Assembly: GCA_021776825.1 (NCBI GenBank)
Contig: JAJFFG010000107.1
Span: forward strand, 44,038 to 108,037
Length of the DNA stretch: 64,000 bases
Reading direction: 5' to 3'
DNA from: Planctomycetota bacterium
Lineage (GTDB): Bacteria > Planctomycetota > JAJSAM01 > JAJVHW01
Part shown: positions 35,788 through 46,352 of the stretch, piece by piece
Layout: every line of letters begins with the position of its first letter
Position numbering within the stretch: position 1 is the first letter of the stretch
Made by a program: the position numbers and the translations under genes
Notes under the pieces: model-generated
What the model was told of the DNA's origin: nothing
The model's database searches: none
The model's input: the letters and a program-made list of their open reading frames with translations, nothing else

Positions 35788-37077
35788 ATGACCGAGGATG
35801 CCAAGGCGATCGTCCTGCTCTGCGGGCGACTCGGCGATCGGGGCAACGCCAGCCCGCTCGGTCAGTCGGAGTACGCTCGGGTCGTCAACTGGCTGCGCGC
35901 CGAAGGACTCCGCCCCGCGGATCTGCTCCAACAGGGTCTTGCGGATCGCGCAGCAGCAGGTGCCGGGCTAGCGGCTGAGCGGCTCGACTCGCTCCTCACG
36001 CGCGGCGTGCAGCTCGGCTTCGCGGTCGAGCGCTGGGAGCAGAGCGGACTGTGGGTACTGGGTCGGAGCGATCCGGACTACCCGGCGCGCCTGAAGTCGC
36101 ATCTGCGCGAGCGGGCGCCGCCGATCCTCTACGGCGCGGGCGATCGCACGCTGCTCGCGGGGGGCGGCCTCGCCATCGTCGGCTCTCGCGATGTCGACGA
36201 CGCCGGCCAGCGGTGCGCCGAGCAGGTCGCGGCGTGGTGCGCACGGCACGGGATGAACGTCGTGTCGGGCGGGGCCCGCGGCGTGGATCGGCACGCGATC
36301 ACGTCGGCGCTGGACGCCGGCGGAGCGGTCATCGGCGTCCTCGCGGACAGTCTGTTGCGACAGAGCGTCGCCCGTGATGCGCGTGACGCGATCGCCGACA
36401 GCCGGCTCCTGCTGCTCTCGATGGTGCCCCCCGAAGCGCCCTTCTCCGTGGGCAGCGCGATGGGGCGCAACAAGCTGATCTACGCAATGGCCGACCACGC
36501 GCTCGTGGTGTCGTCCGCCGACGGCAAGGGCGGCACGTGGACCGGTGCCAACGAGGAACTAGAGCGCGAGGGCGGTCGCACCGTGTTCGTGCGGATCGAC
36601 GACTCCGCTCCGCCCGGCAATCGCGCCCTCCTCGGCCGCCGCGCGGTCGCGTTCCCCGGCTGGACAGCGGACGCCGATCCGCGCGCGGTCCTCTCGTCCG
36701 GTTCCGACGCTCCTGCCTCGACGGTACGGACGCATCAGCGCGGACTCTTCGACGACCCGCCGATGCCGAGCGATCCGCCGGAGTCCGTTCGCGAGGAGGC
36801 GCCGGCGCCTCGGCCGGCGTCTCTGCCCGCATCTCCGCAGGCATCTCCGCAGGGGGCGTCGCGCGAATCGCCGGCGCCGATCGCGGTGCCGAGCGTCTAC
36901 GACGCTGTCCTGCCGCTGATCCTGGCCGCCCTCGACGAGGCCGTCACGGCCGACGAGCTGGCGAGCCGGCTCGACGTCGGCAAGACGCAACTCCTCGCCT
37001 GGCTGCGCCGGGCCGTCGACGAACGCCGCGTGCGGAAGCTCGATCGCCCGGCCCGCTTCATTCGCCGCGGCCGCTAG
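35788..37077 (+). CDS. DprA-like Rossmann-fold protein paired with RecQ-PRTase
   Basis: About 429 residues. A helical N-terminus is followed by the DprA/Smf Rossmann fold: GGLAIVGSRDVDDAGQR, VVSGGARGVDRHAI, FSVGSAMGRNKLIYAMADHA. A Pro/Ser linker then leads to a winged-helix-like C-terminus (TADELASRLDVGKTQLLAWL). Classical DprA loads RecA on incoming single-stranded DNA; this copy, attached to a RecQ-PRTase gene in a defence island, more likely has an immune role (inference). ATG 35788 or GTG 35779 are both possible starts; the track start at 35716 lies inside the helicase gene. Confidence 0.8.
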   Translation: MTEDAKAIVLLCGRLGDRGNASPLGQSEYARVVNWLRAEGLRPADLLQQGLADRAAAGAGLAAERLDSLLTRGVQLGFAVERWEQSGLWVLGRSDPDYPARLKSHLRERAPPILYGAGDRTLLAGGGLAIVGSRDVDDAGQRCAEQVAAWCARHGMNVVSGGARGVDRHAITSALDAGGAVIGVLADSLLRQSVARDARDAIADSRLLLLSMVPPEAPFSVGSAMGRNKLIYAMADHALVVSSADGKGGTWTGANEELEREGGRTVFVRIDDSAPPGNRALLGRRAVAFPGWTADADPRAVLSSGSDAPASTVRTHQRGLFDDPPMPSDPPESVREEAPAPRPASLPASPQASPQGASRESPAPIAVPSVYDAVLPLILAALDEAVTADELASRLDVGKTQLLAWLRRAVDERRVRKLDRPARFIRRGR

Positions 37078-37352
37078 ACGTCGGCACCTGCCACATCCGC
37101 GCGTCCGGGGATCGACGGGCTCGACTTGAAGCCGATGCAACGCTCACGCGTAGTGATCCGATAGACTGAGGCGTGCGACCGGTGCGGCGCGCGGCTCGAT
37201 GCTGCGCAGTCCGCCGACCGCGACAAACGAGGCTCCGGAGTGAGGGCGACACTCCGCGAGCGGTGACCCGGCCAGGGGGCACACGCACCCGGCGGACGGC
37301 TCGCACGAACTCGCCCGAGGACGAGTGAGCTCGGGGTGAGGTCGGTCGATCG

Positions 37353-40300
37353 ATGATCAAGTCCGTTCGTTGTTGGGAGTGCGAGCGCCGTACCGATCCG
37401 GCGCGCGCGACGTGTGCGCACTGTGGCGCGCAGCAGCTCGCGATCTGTGCGTGCGGCGCCTCCATCTCGACGTACTCCGAGGCGTGCGCTGCGTGCGGCC
37501 AGGAACGTGGCACGCCACCGCGGCGCTGGCCGAGGTGGCTGCGTGTCTGGTCGGCGGTTGCCGCCGTGACCGTGCTGCTTGCGACGAGCGCCGTCGCGAT
37601 CGTGGTCCTCGTCGACACCGGCCCGTCGCAGTGGGAGAGCATCGCGCGAGCCGGTGAGGATCTCGACGCCGGGAGGGACGAGATCGCACGCCGCGGTCTG
37701 CTCGCATCGATCGCCAAGCACGGCGCCATTGCACGCAGCCTGCGTCTGCTGGGGATCGCCGAACACCGGCTGGGCAACTACAGGGAGGCCGAGCGCCGCG
37801 CGCGTGAGGCCCTGGAGCTCGATCCGAGCGATGCGTCGGCCCATCTCCTGCTCGTACAGTCGTTGCTCGCGCAGGAGCGCGCCGACGACGCACTGGAACA
37901 CGCTCGCATCGCCGTCGCTGCGCGCGACGACGACCCTCGGCTGCACGAGGTCTTGGCCTGGTCCATCATCGGGAGCAAGGACAGCGATCCAGAGGAGGCG
38001 GAGACCCATCTCTGGCGGGCGCTCCGCGAGACCATGGACCAGGAGCGGGTGGTGAGGGCGCTCGGAGAACTGATCCTCGTACGTGGCGAGGCGTTCCCGG
38101 CGACGTTGCTGGAGACCCGATGTCGGCGCGTGCTGTACCAGGCCCGCATCGGTGTCGGCCGGTCACGCGATGCGGGGCGCGGGATCGAGGGCTTTCGTCT
38201 GGCGGTTCGGATGGACACGGCACTCGGGGAGTCGCCCGACATCGACGCGCTCTGCGTGCCCGCCCGTACGGGGACGGCGGACCTCCTCTACTGCGTGGCG
38301 CTCGGTCGCCTGGCGCATCGCGTCGCGCGGGCGGACATCGTCGACGAGGTGCTGCAGGGCCTGGCCCTCGGAGACGCCACCGCCAAGGAGTTGGTGGAAC
38401 TCGCCGACGTCTATACGGAGGTCGGTGAGCCGGAAGCGGCGGCGCGCGCCATCGAGATTGCGGAGCGACGCTTTCCTCTGGATGCACGGGTTCTCCTGCA
38501 GCGCGCGCACACTCGACTCGCCGACGGCCGGACCGACGACGCCGAGCAGATCCTCCGTGAGGGCATCACAGAGCACCCGAGCGACGAGCGACTGACGAGT
38601 CTGCTTGTGCAGAGGGTCCTCGTTCCCGCGGGGCGCAGAGGGGAAGCGGAAGACGCGTTGCGTCACGCGATGGCGAACTCCCCGGAGGGGTGGTCATCGC
38701 GGCTCCTTCTCGCGAGTCTCCTCGTGGAGCGTGCGGTCGGTCCGCCGCGGCGAGCGTTCGTGAGCTCGATCGAGGAAGCCGACGCGCTTCTTCAGGCGGC
38801 GCGGCACGCCGCCCGGCGTCTCACTGGCGCACAGGTCCTAGTCAACTTGGTGGAGGGGCAGATCCACTTGGCGTACGAGCGTCCGAGCGAGGCGATCGAG
38901 TCGCTGACGCGGGTGACACGTGCCGTACCGACCGACCCTATGCCGTACTTGCTGCTGGCTCAGGCGCACGACGAGTTGAATGAGCCGGAGTTCGCCGCCG
39001 ACGTGCTCACGGCGGCGATCGAGCTGACCGGGTCGTCCCCGCTGCTGCACCTCGTGCGCGCGAGAGCGCGGCGCAGAGCCGGCCTGCTCCCAGGGGCGGC
39101 CAACGACGCGAACGCCGTGCTCCGCGCCGATCCCGAGAACGCCGAGGCCGGCCTCCTGCTTGCCCGTCTCGAGCTCGCGGACGGCCGCGCGCGTCGCGCG
39201 CTGGATCGCTTGAGCTCGATCTCGAACGAACCGGCGCTGAACTCGCAGATCGCGTTCCTCCGCGCCCGCGCGGAGTTCGCGCTCGGCGACGAGGGAGCCG
39301 CGCGCGCGTCGCTCCACCGCGCCCGCGAGACGGCGACGACCAGCGAGGAACGGCACCGGGCCTCTCTCGATCTCGCGCGACTCGAGGATGCCGGCTCGGA
39401 AGGAGCCGGCACCACGGCGCAGCGCGCCGTGCTCACGCAACGCCTAGTGGAGGAGCCGGCAGACTTCTTCGCCCGCAGCGCGCTCGTTCACCTGCTGCTC
39501 GCGATCCCCGACATTCGTGCATCCCGAGCGCTGACCGAGGTCGATGACGGGGGCAATCTCGATCTGCTCGTGCTGCGCGGGGAGTGCTGCCTCGAGTCCG
39601 ACGACGAGATGGCGGTCGATCGATCCGGCGCGGCGGACGCCGCTCGGAGGGTGAACGAGATCGCGCCGGGGTCTCCACAGGACGTGTACCTGCGAGGTCG
39701 ACTTACCGCGTCGGAGGGCGACTGGCGGACGGCGGCTGAGTTGTTCCGCATCGGCACCGAGCTGTCGCCCGATGTGGCGTCGTTCTGGTGCTTCCTCGGC
39801 ATGGCGCAGCAACGCAACGGGGAGAGCGAGGCCGCTCGCCTGAGCCTGGCTCGCGCCGTTCACATCGATCCGAGCCTCGAGCTTCCACGCCAGACGCTGG
39901 TCGAGGTGATGTGCTCACTCGGCGGCGAGCGACTCGCGAGCGAGGAGCCCGGCGCGGCGCTGGCGCTCTTCCGCGAGGCTCTGTCTCTCGCGCCCGATGC
40001 CCAGCCCGCCAGGGCGGGATTGGCGGAGGCGGCATCACGGCTTGGCCGACGCGGCGGCCGTGAGCTGCTCGCTCGCGCCGAGACGGAGGCGGAGGCGCTC
40101 CTCGATGACCTGCCCCCATCGAACGAGGTCGGGCGCACGATGGCGTGGATCAGCCTGGGCAACCTCCGTCTCGCGCGAGGTGACCACGCGGGCTTCCTGG
40201 AGGCCGTTCAGCACCAGTTGGAACTGGCAGGCCGTGACCCGACCACCCTGGCACGCCTGGGTTCCGCGCTGTCGCTCGTCGGTCGAGCCGACGAGGCCCG

Positions 40301-41417
40301 CGAACTGCTCATCACCAGTCGACGGGAGTTCGACGAGGCGCCGGAACTGGTGCGCACGCACGTTGGGTTGCTCGTCGCCCACGAGGAGTGGGCTCGCGCT
40401 CTAGCTGCTGCAGCAGCGGGCGCGGAGAGCCGACCTGACAACGCGATGGCTCAACGCCTCCTCGGCCGAGTTCAGATCCGCATGGGCCTGACCGCCGAGG
40501 GGCTGGCCACGTTGCGTCGCGCGGTTGCGTGCGGAGTCGGCGACTTCGACTCTCTGGCCATCCTCGTCGACGTGCTCCTCACCGCCGGTCGGTTCGAGGA
40601 GGCTGAACGCGAGACGCGGACCTTCCGCGCGACGTCACCGCGTGGGCGCACCGCCGCGTGCAGTCTGATGCTGAGTGAGATCCTGCTTCGCAGCGACCCG
40701 CTCTCCGCCCCCGCGGAGCGCCTCGTCACGAGCGTCCTCGAGGCTCGTGATCTCTCGCCGCAGCTACGACTGCGGGCGACGTACTTCCTCTTCTCGATCC
40801 GCTCGCGGTCGAGACGCTTCGACGGGATCTCCGAGGCCGTGACGGAAGCCCTGCGCTGGATTCGGGCGGAGCCCGCGTGCCTTCCCGGCGAGGACTTGGC
40901 CCGCCCCGCCGCGATGACGCTTCTCGCTGGTGCAGTGGTGCTCGACGACGCTGGGTTCCGTTCGCTGGCGCGGGCGTGCTACGGCGAGGTGCTCGAACGC
41001 GACCCGGACGAGATCACGGCGCTGAACAACCTGGCCGACATCCTGGCGATGAACGATATGACGGCAGACGAGTCGGTGGTGTTGGCGCAGCGAGCGACCG
41101 CCCTGCAACCCGCATTGCCTGAGCTGCACGGCACGCTCGGCAACGCCCAGCGTGCCGCCGGCGCATTCGACGCAGCGATCTCCGCGTACGAGCGGGCGTC
41201 GGTGCTCTACAGAGAGCGTCGCGACGCCGACGGTCGCTCGCTCACGGGTCATCCTGACTCGCGCAATCTCGCGCGCAGTCTTCTCCGGCTCGCCGCCACC
41301 CACCAGTTAGCCGGGGACGAGGCCGCTGCGTCGAGGGAACTCGCGAACGCCGTCACGGCCGACCCCGATCTGGTCGAGACGGTCGAGTACCGCGCTCTCG
41401 CAGCGACCCTGCGCTGA
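37353..41417 (+). CDS. giant zinc-ribbon, single-TM, TPR-repeat protein
   Basis: A 1354-residue protein. Residues 1-50 carry two zinc-ribbon-like Cys sets (CWECER...CAHCGAQ and CACGAS...CAACGQ). One transmembrane helix follows (VWSAVAAVTVLLATSAVAIV, about 63-88). The remainder is TPR-type helical repeats (for example HRLGNYREAERRAREALELD), probably facing the periplasm. It is next to two PEP-CTERM genes; large TPR proteins accompany exosortase/PEP-CTERM systems in other bacteria, so a role in assembling the surface layer is possible. Its last 69 bases are duplicated at 42231-42299. Confidence 0.8.
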   Translation: MIKSVRCWECERRTDPARATCAHCGAQQLAICACGASISTYSEACAACGQERGTPPRRWPRWLRVWSAVAAVTVLLATSAVAIVVLVDTGPSQWESIARAGEDLDAGRDEIARRGLLASIAKHGAIARSLRLLGIAEHRLGNYREAERRAREALELDPSDASAHLLLVQSLLAQERADDALEHARIAVAARDDDPRLHEVLAWSIIGSKDSDPEEAETHLWRALRETMDQERVVRALGELILVRGEAFPATLLETRCRRVLYQARIGVGRSRDAGRGIEGFRLAVRMDTALGESPDIDALCVPARTGTADLLYCVALGRLAHRVARADIVDEVLQGLALGDATAKELVELADVYTEVGEPEAAARAIEIAERRFPLDARVLLQRAHTRLADGRTDDAEQILREGITEHPSDERLTSLLVQRVLVPAGRRGEAEDALRHAMANSPEGWSSRLLLASLLVERAVGPPRRAFVSSIEEADALLQAARHAARRLTGAQVLVNLVEGQIHLAYERPSEAIESLTRVTRAVPTDPMPYLLLAQAHDELNEPEFAADVLTAAIELTGSSPLLHLVRARARRRAGLLPGAANDANAVLRADPENAEAGLLLARLELADGRARRALDRLSSISNEPALNSQIAFLRARAEFALGDEGAARASLHRARETATTSEERHRASLDLARLEDAGSEGAGTTAQRAVLTQRLVEEPADFFARSALVHLLLAIPDIRASRALTEVDDGGNLDLLVLRGECCLESDDEMAVDRSGAADAARRVNEIAPGSPQDVYLRGRLTASEGDWRTAAELFRIGTELSPDVASFWCFLGMAQQRNGESEAARLSLARAVHIDPSLELPRQTLVEVMCSLGGERLASEEPGAALALFREALSLAPDAQPARAGLAEAASRLGRRGGRELLARAETEAEALLDDLPPSNEVGRTMAWISLGNLRLARGDHAGFLEAVQHQLELAGRDPTTLARLGSALSLVGRADEARELLITSRREFDEAPELVRTHVGLLVAHEEWARALAAAAAGAESRPDNAMAQRLLGRVQIRMGLTAEGLATLRRAVACGVGDFDSLAILVDVLLTAGRFEEAERETRTFRATSPRGRTAACSLMLSEILLRSDPLSAPAERLVTSVLEARDLSPQLRLRATYFLFSIRSRSRRFDGISEAVTEALRWIRAEPACLPGEDLARPAAMTLLAGAVVLDDAGFRSLARACYGEVLERDPDEITALNNLADILAMNDMTADESVVLAQRATALQPALPELHGTLGNAQRAAGAFDAAISAYERASVLYRERRDADGRSLTGHPDSRNLARSLLRLAATHQLAGDEAAASRELANAVTADPDLVETVEYRALAATLR
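41349..41417 (+). repeat. 69-bp repeat, copy 1 (3' end of the TPR gene)
   Basis: Encodes the last 22 residues and the stop codon of the TPR protein (ADPDLVETVEYRALAATLR). Compared with 42231-42299 it differs at 5 of 69 positions, all compatible with the same reading frame. Confidence 0.9.
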
Positions 41418-41425
41418 CCGGGCTC

Positions 41426-42118
41426 CTACGCGGCTCGCTTGCGCTTTTGGCGCCGGCGTGCGCCGAAGAGCACGATCAGCCCCAAGCCCATCAGGGCGAA
41501 CGTTCCGGGCTCGGGGTTCTTGAACGCCACCTCGCCGAGGCTCGCTTGCGTGCCAAGAGCGCCGACGCTCGTGATGTTCATCCGTATGAACGCGGCGGAT
41601 GTGCCAGCGAAGGTGAACACCTCGGCTGCGACGGCCGTGTCATCCGCGCCCGGACTCGACGTGAAGCTGCCCAGGAACGTCCCGCCGACGAACAGGTTGT
41701 CGCTCTGCGCATACAAGTCGAAGCCGACAACACGGGCGTTCACGCCGCTGCCCCGGTTCCACAGGGCCATCGAGGTGATGAGGGTCGTACTTCCGAGGCC
41801 GAACACCACATTCCCGGTCGGGGTGCCGACAGCGCTGCCCCACGCGACACCCCCGCCCGTGTTCTGGTGGGTCGGAGACGAGGCGATGTAGGCATCGAAC
41901 TCCGTCGCGCTCGACGTGTAGCCGGCGGACAGACCGCTCTGGTCGCGCAGTCTGACCAGGTTGCCGAACGACGTGCCCATGTCGGTGACGGTCGACACCG
42001 GCTCGAGGATCACGATCGAGTCGGCGCGGGCAGTCGCCGCCATGCCCCCCAGCAGCACAGCGCCGACCAGGCACGTCAAGGCGCTCCGGCGCAGCGGATC
42101 AGGGAACGATCTGAACAT
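41426..42118 (-). CDS. PEP-CTERM sorting-signal protein, copy 1
   Basis: About 230 residues. A Sec signal peptide (LTCLVGAVLLGGMAATARAD) opens the protein. The body is beta-rich, and the C-terminus has the full PEP-CTERM signal: NPEPGT, a hydrophobic helix (FALMGLGLIVLFGA) and RRRQKRKR. Such proteins are exported, processed by an exosortase and displayed on the surface or in the matrix. The start is set at the second ATG of ATGATG because GGGAGG gives 5-base spacing to it. Convergent with the TPR gene. Paralog of 42315-43034. Confidence 0.85.
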   Translation of the reverse strand: MFRSFPDPLRRSALTCLVGAVLLGGMAATARADSIVILEPVSTVTDMGTSFGNLVRLRDQSGLSAGYTSSATEFDAYIASSPTHQNTGGGVAWGSAVGTPTGNVVFGLGSTTLITSMALWNRGSGVNARVVGFDLYAQSDNLFVGGTFLGSFTSSPGADDTAVAAEVFTFAGTSAAFIRMNITSVGALGTQASLGEVAFKNPEPGTFALMGLGLIVLFGARRRQKRKRAA

Positions 42119-42230
42119 CATGGCCTCCCGTATCATGATGGACGGTAGGGGGCTTCGAGCGCGTTCTGTCCGAGCAAACCCGAGTTCACGGCATCAGTTG
42201 TCCAGCAGGCTCGGCCGCGTGGGGTCCACC

Positions 42231-42299
42231 GCCGCCGCGGCCGACCCCGATCTGGTCGAGACGGCCGAGTACCGAGCTCTCGCGGCGACCCTGCGCTGA
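42231..42299 (+). repeat. 69-bp repeat, copy 2 (orphan TPR-gene 3' end)
   Basis: An orphan copy of the last 23 codons of the TPR gene, stop included, sitting between the two PEP-CTERM genes. Only 5 of 69 bases differ. It is followed by a 14-bp tandem duplication (TGAACTACTTGCGC then TGAGCTACTTGCGC). Confidence 0.9.
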
Positions 42300-42314
42300 A
42301 CTACTTGCGCTGAG

Positions 42315-43034
42315 CTACTTGCGCGGGGAATCGCGCTTGCGGCGCGAGCGGCGGCGGACTCCGATCATCATGACGAGCCCGAGACCCATCAGAGCGATCG
42401 AGCCGGGCTCGGGTACGGCGCTGTAGCCGAACGCGATCTCGCCCGCGCCAGATCCCAGGGCCGCGCCGTTGTTGGCGAGGATGTCCAGTCGCACGAACGC
42501 GGCTGACGTGGCCGTGAAGGTGAACGTCTCGGCCACGACGGCGGTGAGGGCGCCTGTGTTCGGGTTCGCCGCGAACGTGCCCAGACTGGTCGCGCCGGTG
42601 AACGACGAGTTGTCCGCGGCGAACAGCTCGAACGAGGTGATGCTCAGGCCGTTGTTCCCGCCAAAGTTCCAGAGCGCGAGCTGGGTGATCGTGAACGTGC
42701 CGCCGAGGTCGAAGTCCACGTTCCCGGTCTTATCCCCCGGTCCGATTGCCGACGACCAGCGGTTGGCGTCGATGTTGCTGTTATGCGTGAGGCCCACCGT
42801 CGCGATGTACGTGTCGAAGTCCGTCACTTCGCTCGTGTAGCCGGTCGAGAGGCCGGACTGATTGACCAGGTTGACAAACGGGCGGATCCCAAGTGCCCCC
42901 GCGCTGCCACTGGCGGATGCGGGCTGCAGAATCGTGTCCGCTGCGGCGGTCGTCGCGGTCCCGAAGAGAGCCAGCGCGGCGAGGGGGACAAGCACTGCAC
43001 GCGCTCGCAGCCACCCAAATCGTGTCGAGACCAT
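42315..43034 (-). CDS. PEP-CTERM sorting-signal protein, copy 2
   Basis: A 239-residue paralog of the previous PEP-CTERM protein. Signal peptide (VLVPLAALALFGTATTAAAD), beta-rich body with shared segments (NQSGLSTGYTSEVTDFDTYI here, DQSGLSAGYTSSATEFDAYI in copy 1), and C-terminal VPEPGS-hydrophobic-RRRSRRKR. ATG 43034 is chosen for the strong AGGAGG site 6 bases upstream. Probably an exosortase-processed surface protein; the ligand or role is unknown. Confidence 0.85.
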   Translation of the reverse strand: MVSTRFGWLRARAVLVPLAALALFGTATTAAADTILQPASASGSAGALGIRPFVNLVNQSGLSTGYTSEVTDFDTYIATVGLTHNSNIDANRWSSAIGPGDKTGNVDFDLGGTFTITQLALWNFGGNNGLSITSFELFAADNSSFTGATSLGTFAANPNTGALTAVVAETFTFTATSAAFVRLDILANNGAALGSGAGEIAFGYSAVPEPGSIALMGLGLVMMIGVRRRSRRKRDSPRK

Positions 43035-43200
43035 CTCGCTCCTCCTGCTCCCGAGCCCCGGATCGGCGGACATTCTCCAGATCGCGCGCAGGATTGCACG
43101 GGGGATTCACGCATCCGGTCGGAGGTCGGAATCACCGGCCGGATGACGACGCAACTGGTCGGCGACTGGGGTCTCTGACTGTGCTCACATGGACGCGAAA

Positions 43201-43581
43201 TCACGCGCGCTGGGGCGGCGGCACGGGCGGGCCGCCATGGACGAGGTCGAGGTCGAGGTGAGGGCGGAACCCGACTGTGGCGGCGACGTCGTTCGCGTTC
43301 GCCATGGTCACGCGCACCGTGACCGTCTCGCCCTCGCGCAGCGCGACGGTCAGTGGACGGCTGCGCATGATGCCGAACCATCGGCGCACCGCGATCGTGT
43401 GCTGACCCGCGGTGACCCCGACGCGCAGCATCTGTCCGCGTGTGAGTCGTACGGACTTCCGACCGTCGACAAACACACGTAGCTGTGGGACACGGGTCAT
43501 GAGAGGGGCGTGCTGGAAGTCCCATGTGATCCGCAGCGTGCTCGTCTCGGACGCCGCTGTCGCTCGCGACTCGTCGCTCAT
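43201..43581 (-). CDS. small beta-rich protein, paralog pair member 1
   Basis: A 126-residue protein with a single beta-sandwich-like domain (LRVFVDGRKSVRLTRGQMLR; GQHTIAVRRWFGIMRSRPLT) reminiscent of PEGA-type carrier domains. It is paralogous to the gene just upstream, with which it overlaps by 4 bases. No signal peptide. Last gene of a three-gene unit headed by the sigma-54 activator. Function unknown; HGGPPVPPPQRA at the end matches HGGERPPQRA in its neighbour. Confidence 0.7.
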   Translation of the reverse strand: MSDESRATAASETSTLRITWDFQHAPLMTRVPQLRVFVDGRKSVRLTRGQMLRVGVTAGQHTIAVRRWFGIMRSRPLTVALREGETVTVRVTMANANDVAATVGFRPHLDLDLVHGGPPVPPPQRA

Positions 43582-43930
43582 GCGCGCTGCGGCGGTCGTT
43601 CGCCGCCGTGGATGTGTTCGAGCAGGATGCCGTCGCCGCCCATCGTCATCAGGCTGACGGGGACGCGCACGTGGATGGTGGCAACGTCGTGCGGTCCGAC
43701 CGTCACCGAGAGCGAACGGCTGCGGAGCACGCCGCGGAGGACGTCGGCGCGAACGGTGTGGTGGCCGGCGGCGACGGGGCAGCGCAGCATCGCACCGGTT
43801 TCGACGTGACCCGCTGGACGGTCATCGATGTGGATGCGAACGCGCATGCCCCTCTGGCCCCGGCTCGGGAGCCCGGCACCGACGTAGAAGCGCAGCGTGG
43901 CGTTCGATGCTTCGGTGGACGGGACGTCGC

Positions 43931-43934
<4 letters not shown>
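43578..43934 (-). CDS. small beta-rich protein, paralog pair member 2
   Basis: A 118-residue paralog of the previous entry (VRIHIDDRPAGHVETGAMLR; GHHTVRADVLRGVLRSRSLS). Its ATG overlaps the stop of the sigma-54 regulator by 4 bases and its stop overlaps the next ATG, so all three are probably translated as a unit. No motif indicates catalysis. It may sense or bind a ligand for the regulator, which is inference from coupling. Confidence 0.7.
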
Positions 43935-45523
<1,589 letters not shown>

Positions 45524-45721
45524 GGCAATTCGATAACGAATCTTCGTCCCCTGCCGCACGAGATTTCGCTGGTCACGAGATCTCGTTGGCCTGCGGTGGC
45601 GCTCGGAGGGGCTGTAAGTCGTTTCAGGAGATCGACTTGTGATTCGATGCGCTGGCTGGCACGCCGAGTGTGCTTGGAGACCTGTCGGCAACGGTGCCGA
45701 CGCGACTCCAGGAGCGCCACG
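45524..45721. promoter_or_regulatory. divergent control region between sigma-54 activator and AhpD-like gene
   Basis: A 198-bp intergenic region, AT-richer near the activator start (CGATAACGAATCTTCG). It should hold activator sites and a -24/-12 promoter for the redox genes. The best GG/GC pair (TGGCACG...TGCTT around 45656) has spacing two bases too long, so no promoter is assigned. Confidence 0.4.
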
Positions 45722-46276
45722 ATGTCCAGACTCTCGACCCTCCCCGCCGCACAGGCCCACCCGAAGGCGCAGCGCGTGCTCGCCGGGATGGAGCAGTCCC
45801 TCGGCTTCGTCCCGAACATGATGCGCGCCATGGCGAACGCTCCGGCGGTCCTGAGCGGCTACGCGAGCTTCTCCGCGGCCCTGGCCGGCGGCACGCTGAG
45901 CAAGCCGCTGCGCGAGAAGATCAACCTGCAGATCGCGGAGAGAAACCGCTGTGACTACTGCGTCGCCGCGCACACCGCCATCGGCAGCAGCGCCGGCCTC
46001 TCCAGCGAGTCGATCCTCGACGCGCGTCGCGGAACGGCGGTCGACAGCGCGGACCAGGCCGCGCTCGACTTCGCCAACGCGGTGCTCGAGGCCAAGGGCA
46101 GCGTCAGCGACGAGGATCTCGCGCGTGTGCGTGCTGCCGGCTACGACGACGGCGCGATCACCGAGGTCGTGGCGAGCGTCGCGTTGGCGCTGTTCTCGAA
46201 CTTCTTCAACAACGTCGCTGGCACCGAGATCGACTTCCCGGCCGCCCCCGTGCTCTCTCCCAACGCCGCGGCGTAG
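45722..46276 (+). CDS. carboxymuconolactone decarboxylase/AhpD-like protein
   Basis: A 184-residue all-helical protein of the AhpD-like family. The redox motif is intact: NRCDYCVAAHTAIG gives CxxC followed by His (C-x2-C-x3-H). Family members reduce peroxides or act as peroxidase-related enzymes. The ATG at 45722 has AGGAG 9 bases upstream; the ORF track starts far too early. It is divergent from a GAF/sigma-54 activator with its own Cys cluster and is followed by a PPOX-like gene, which suggests a redox or reactive-compound response unit. Confidence 0.9.
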   Translation: MSRLSTLPAAQAHPKAQRVLAGMEQSLGFVPNMMRAMANAPAVLSGYASFSAALAGGTLSKPLREKINLQIAERNRCDYCVAAHTAIGSSAGLSSESILDARRGTAVDSADQAALDFANAVLEAKGSVSDEDLARVRAAGYDDGAITEVVASVALALFSNFFNNVAGTEIDFPAAPVLSPNAAA

Positions 46277-46352
46277 TCGCCGCACCTCCCTCCGACTCCT
46301 CCCTTCCACGGGGTCGCGCGCCTGTCGCGCGGCCCCACCCAGGAGACCTCCG

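Noticed and set aside
45650-45680. Possible -24/-12 promoter (TGGCACG...TGCTT) for the AhpD-like gene
   Set aside because: The GG and GC elements are separated by 12 rather than 10 bases, so it does not meet the strict spacing of sigma-54 promoters.
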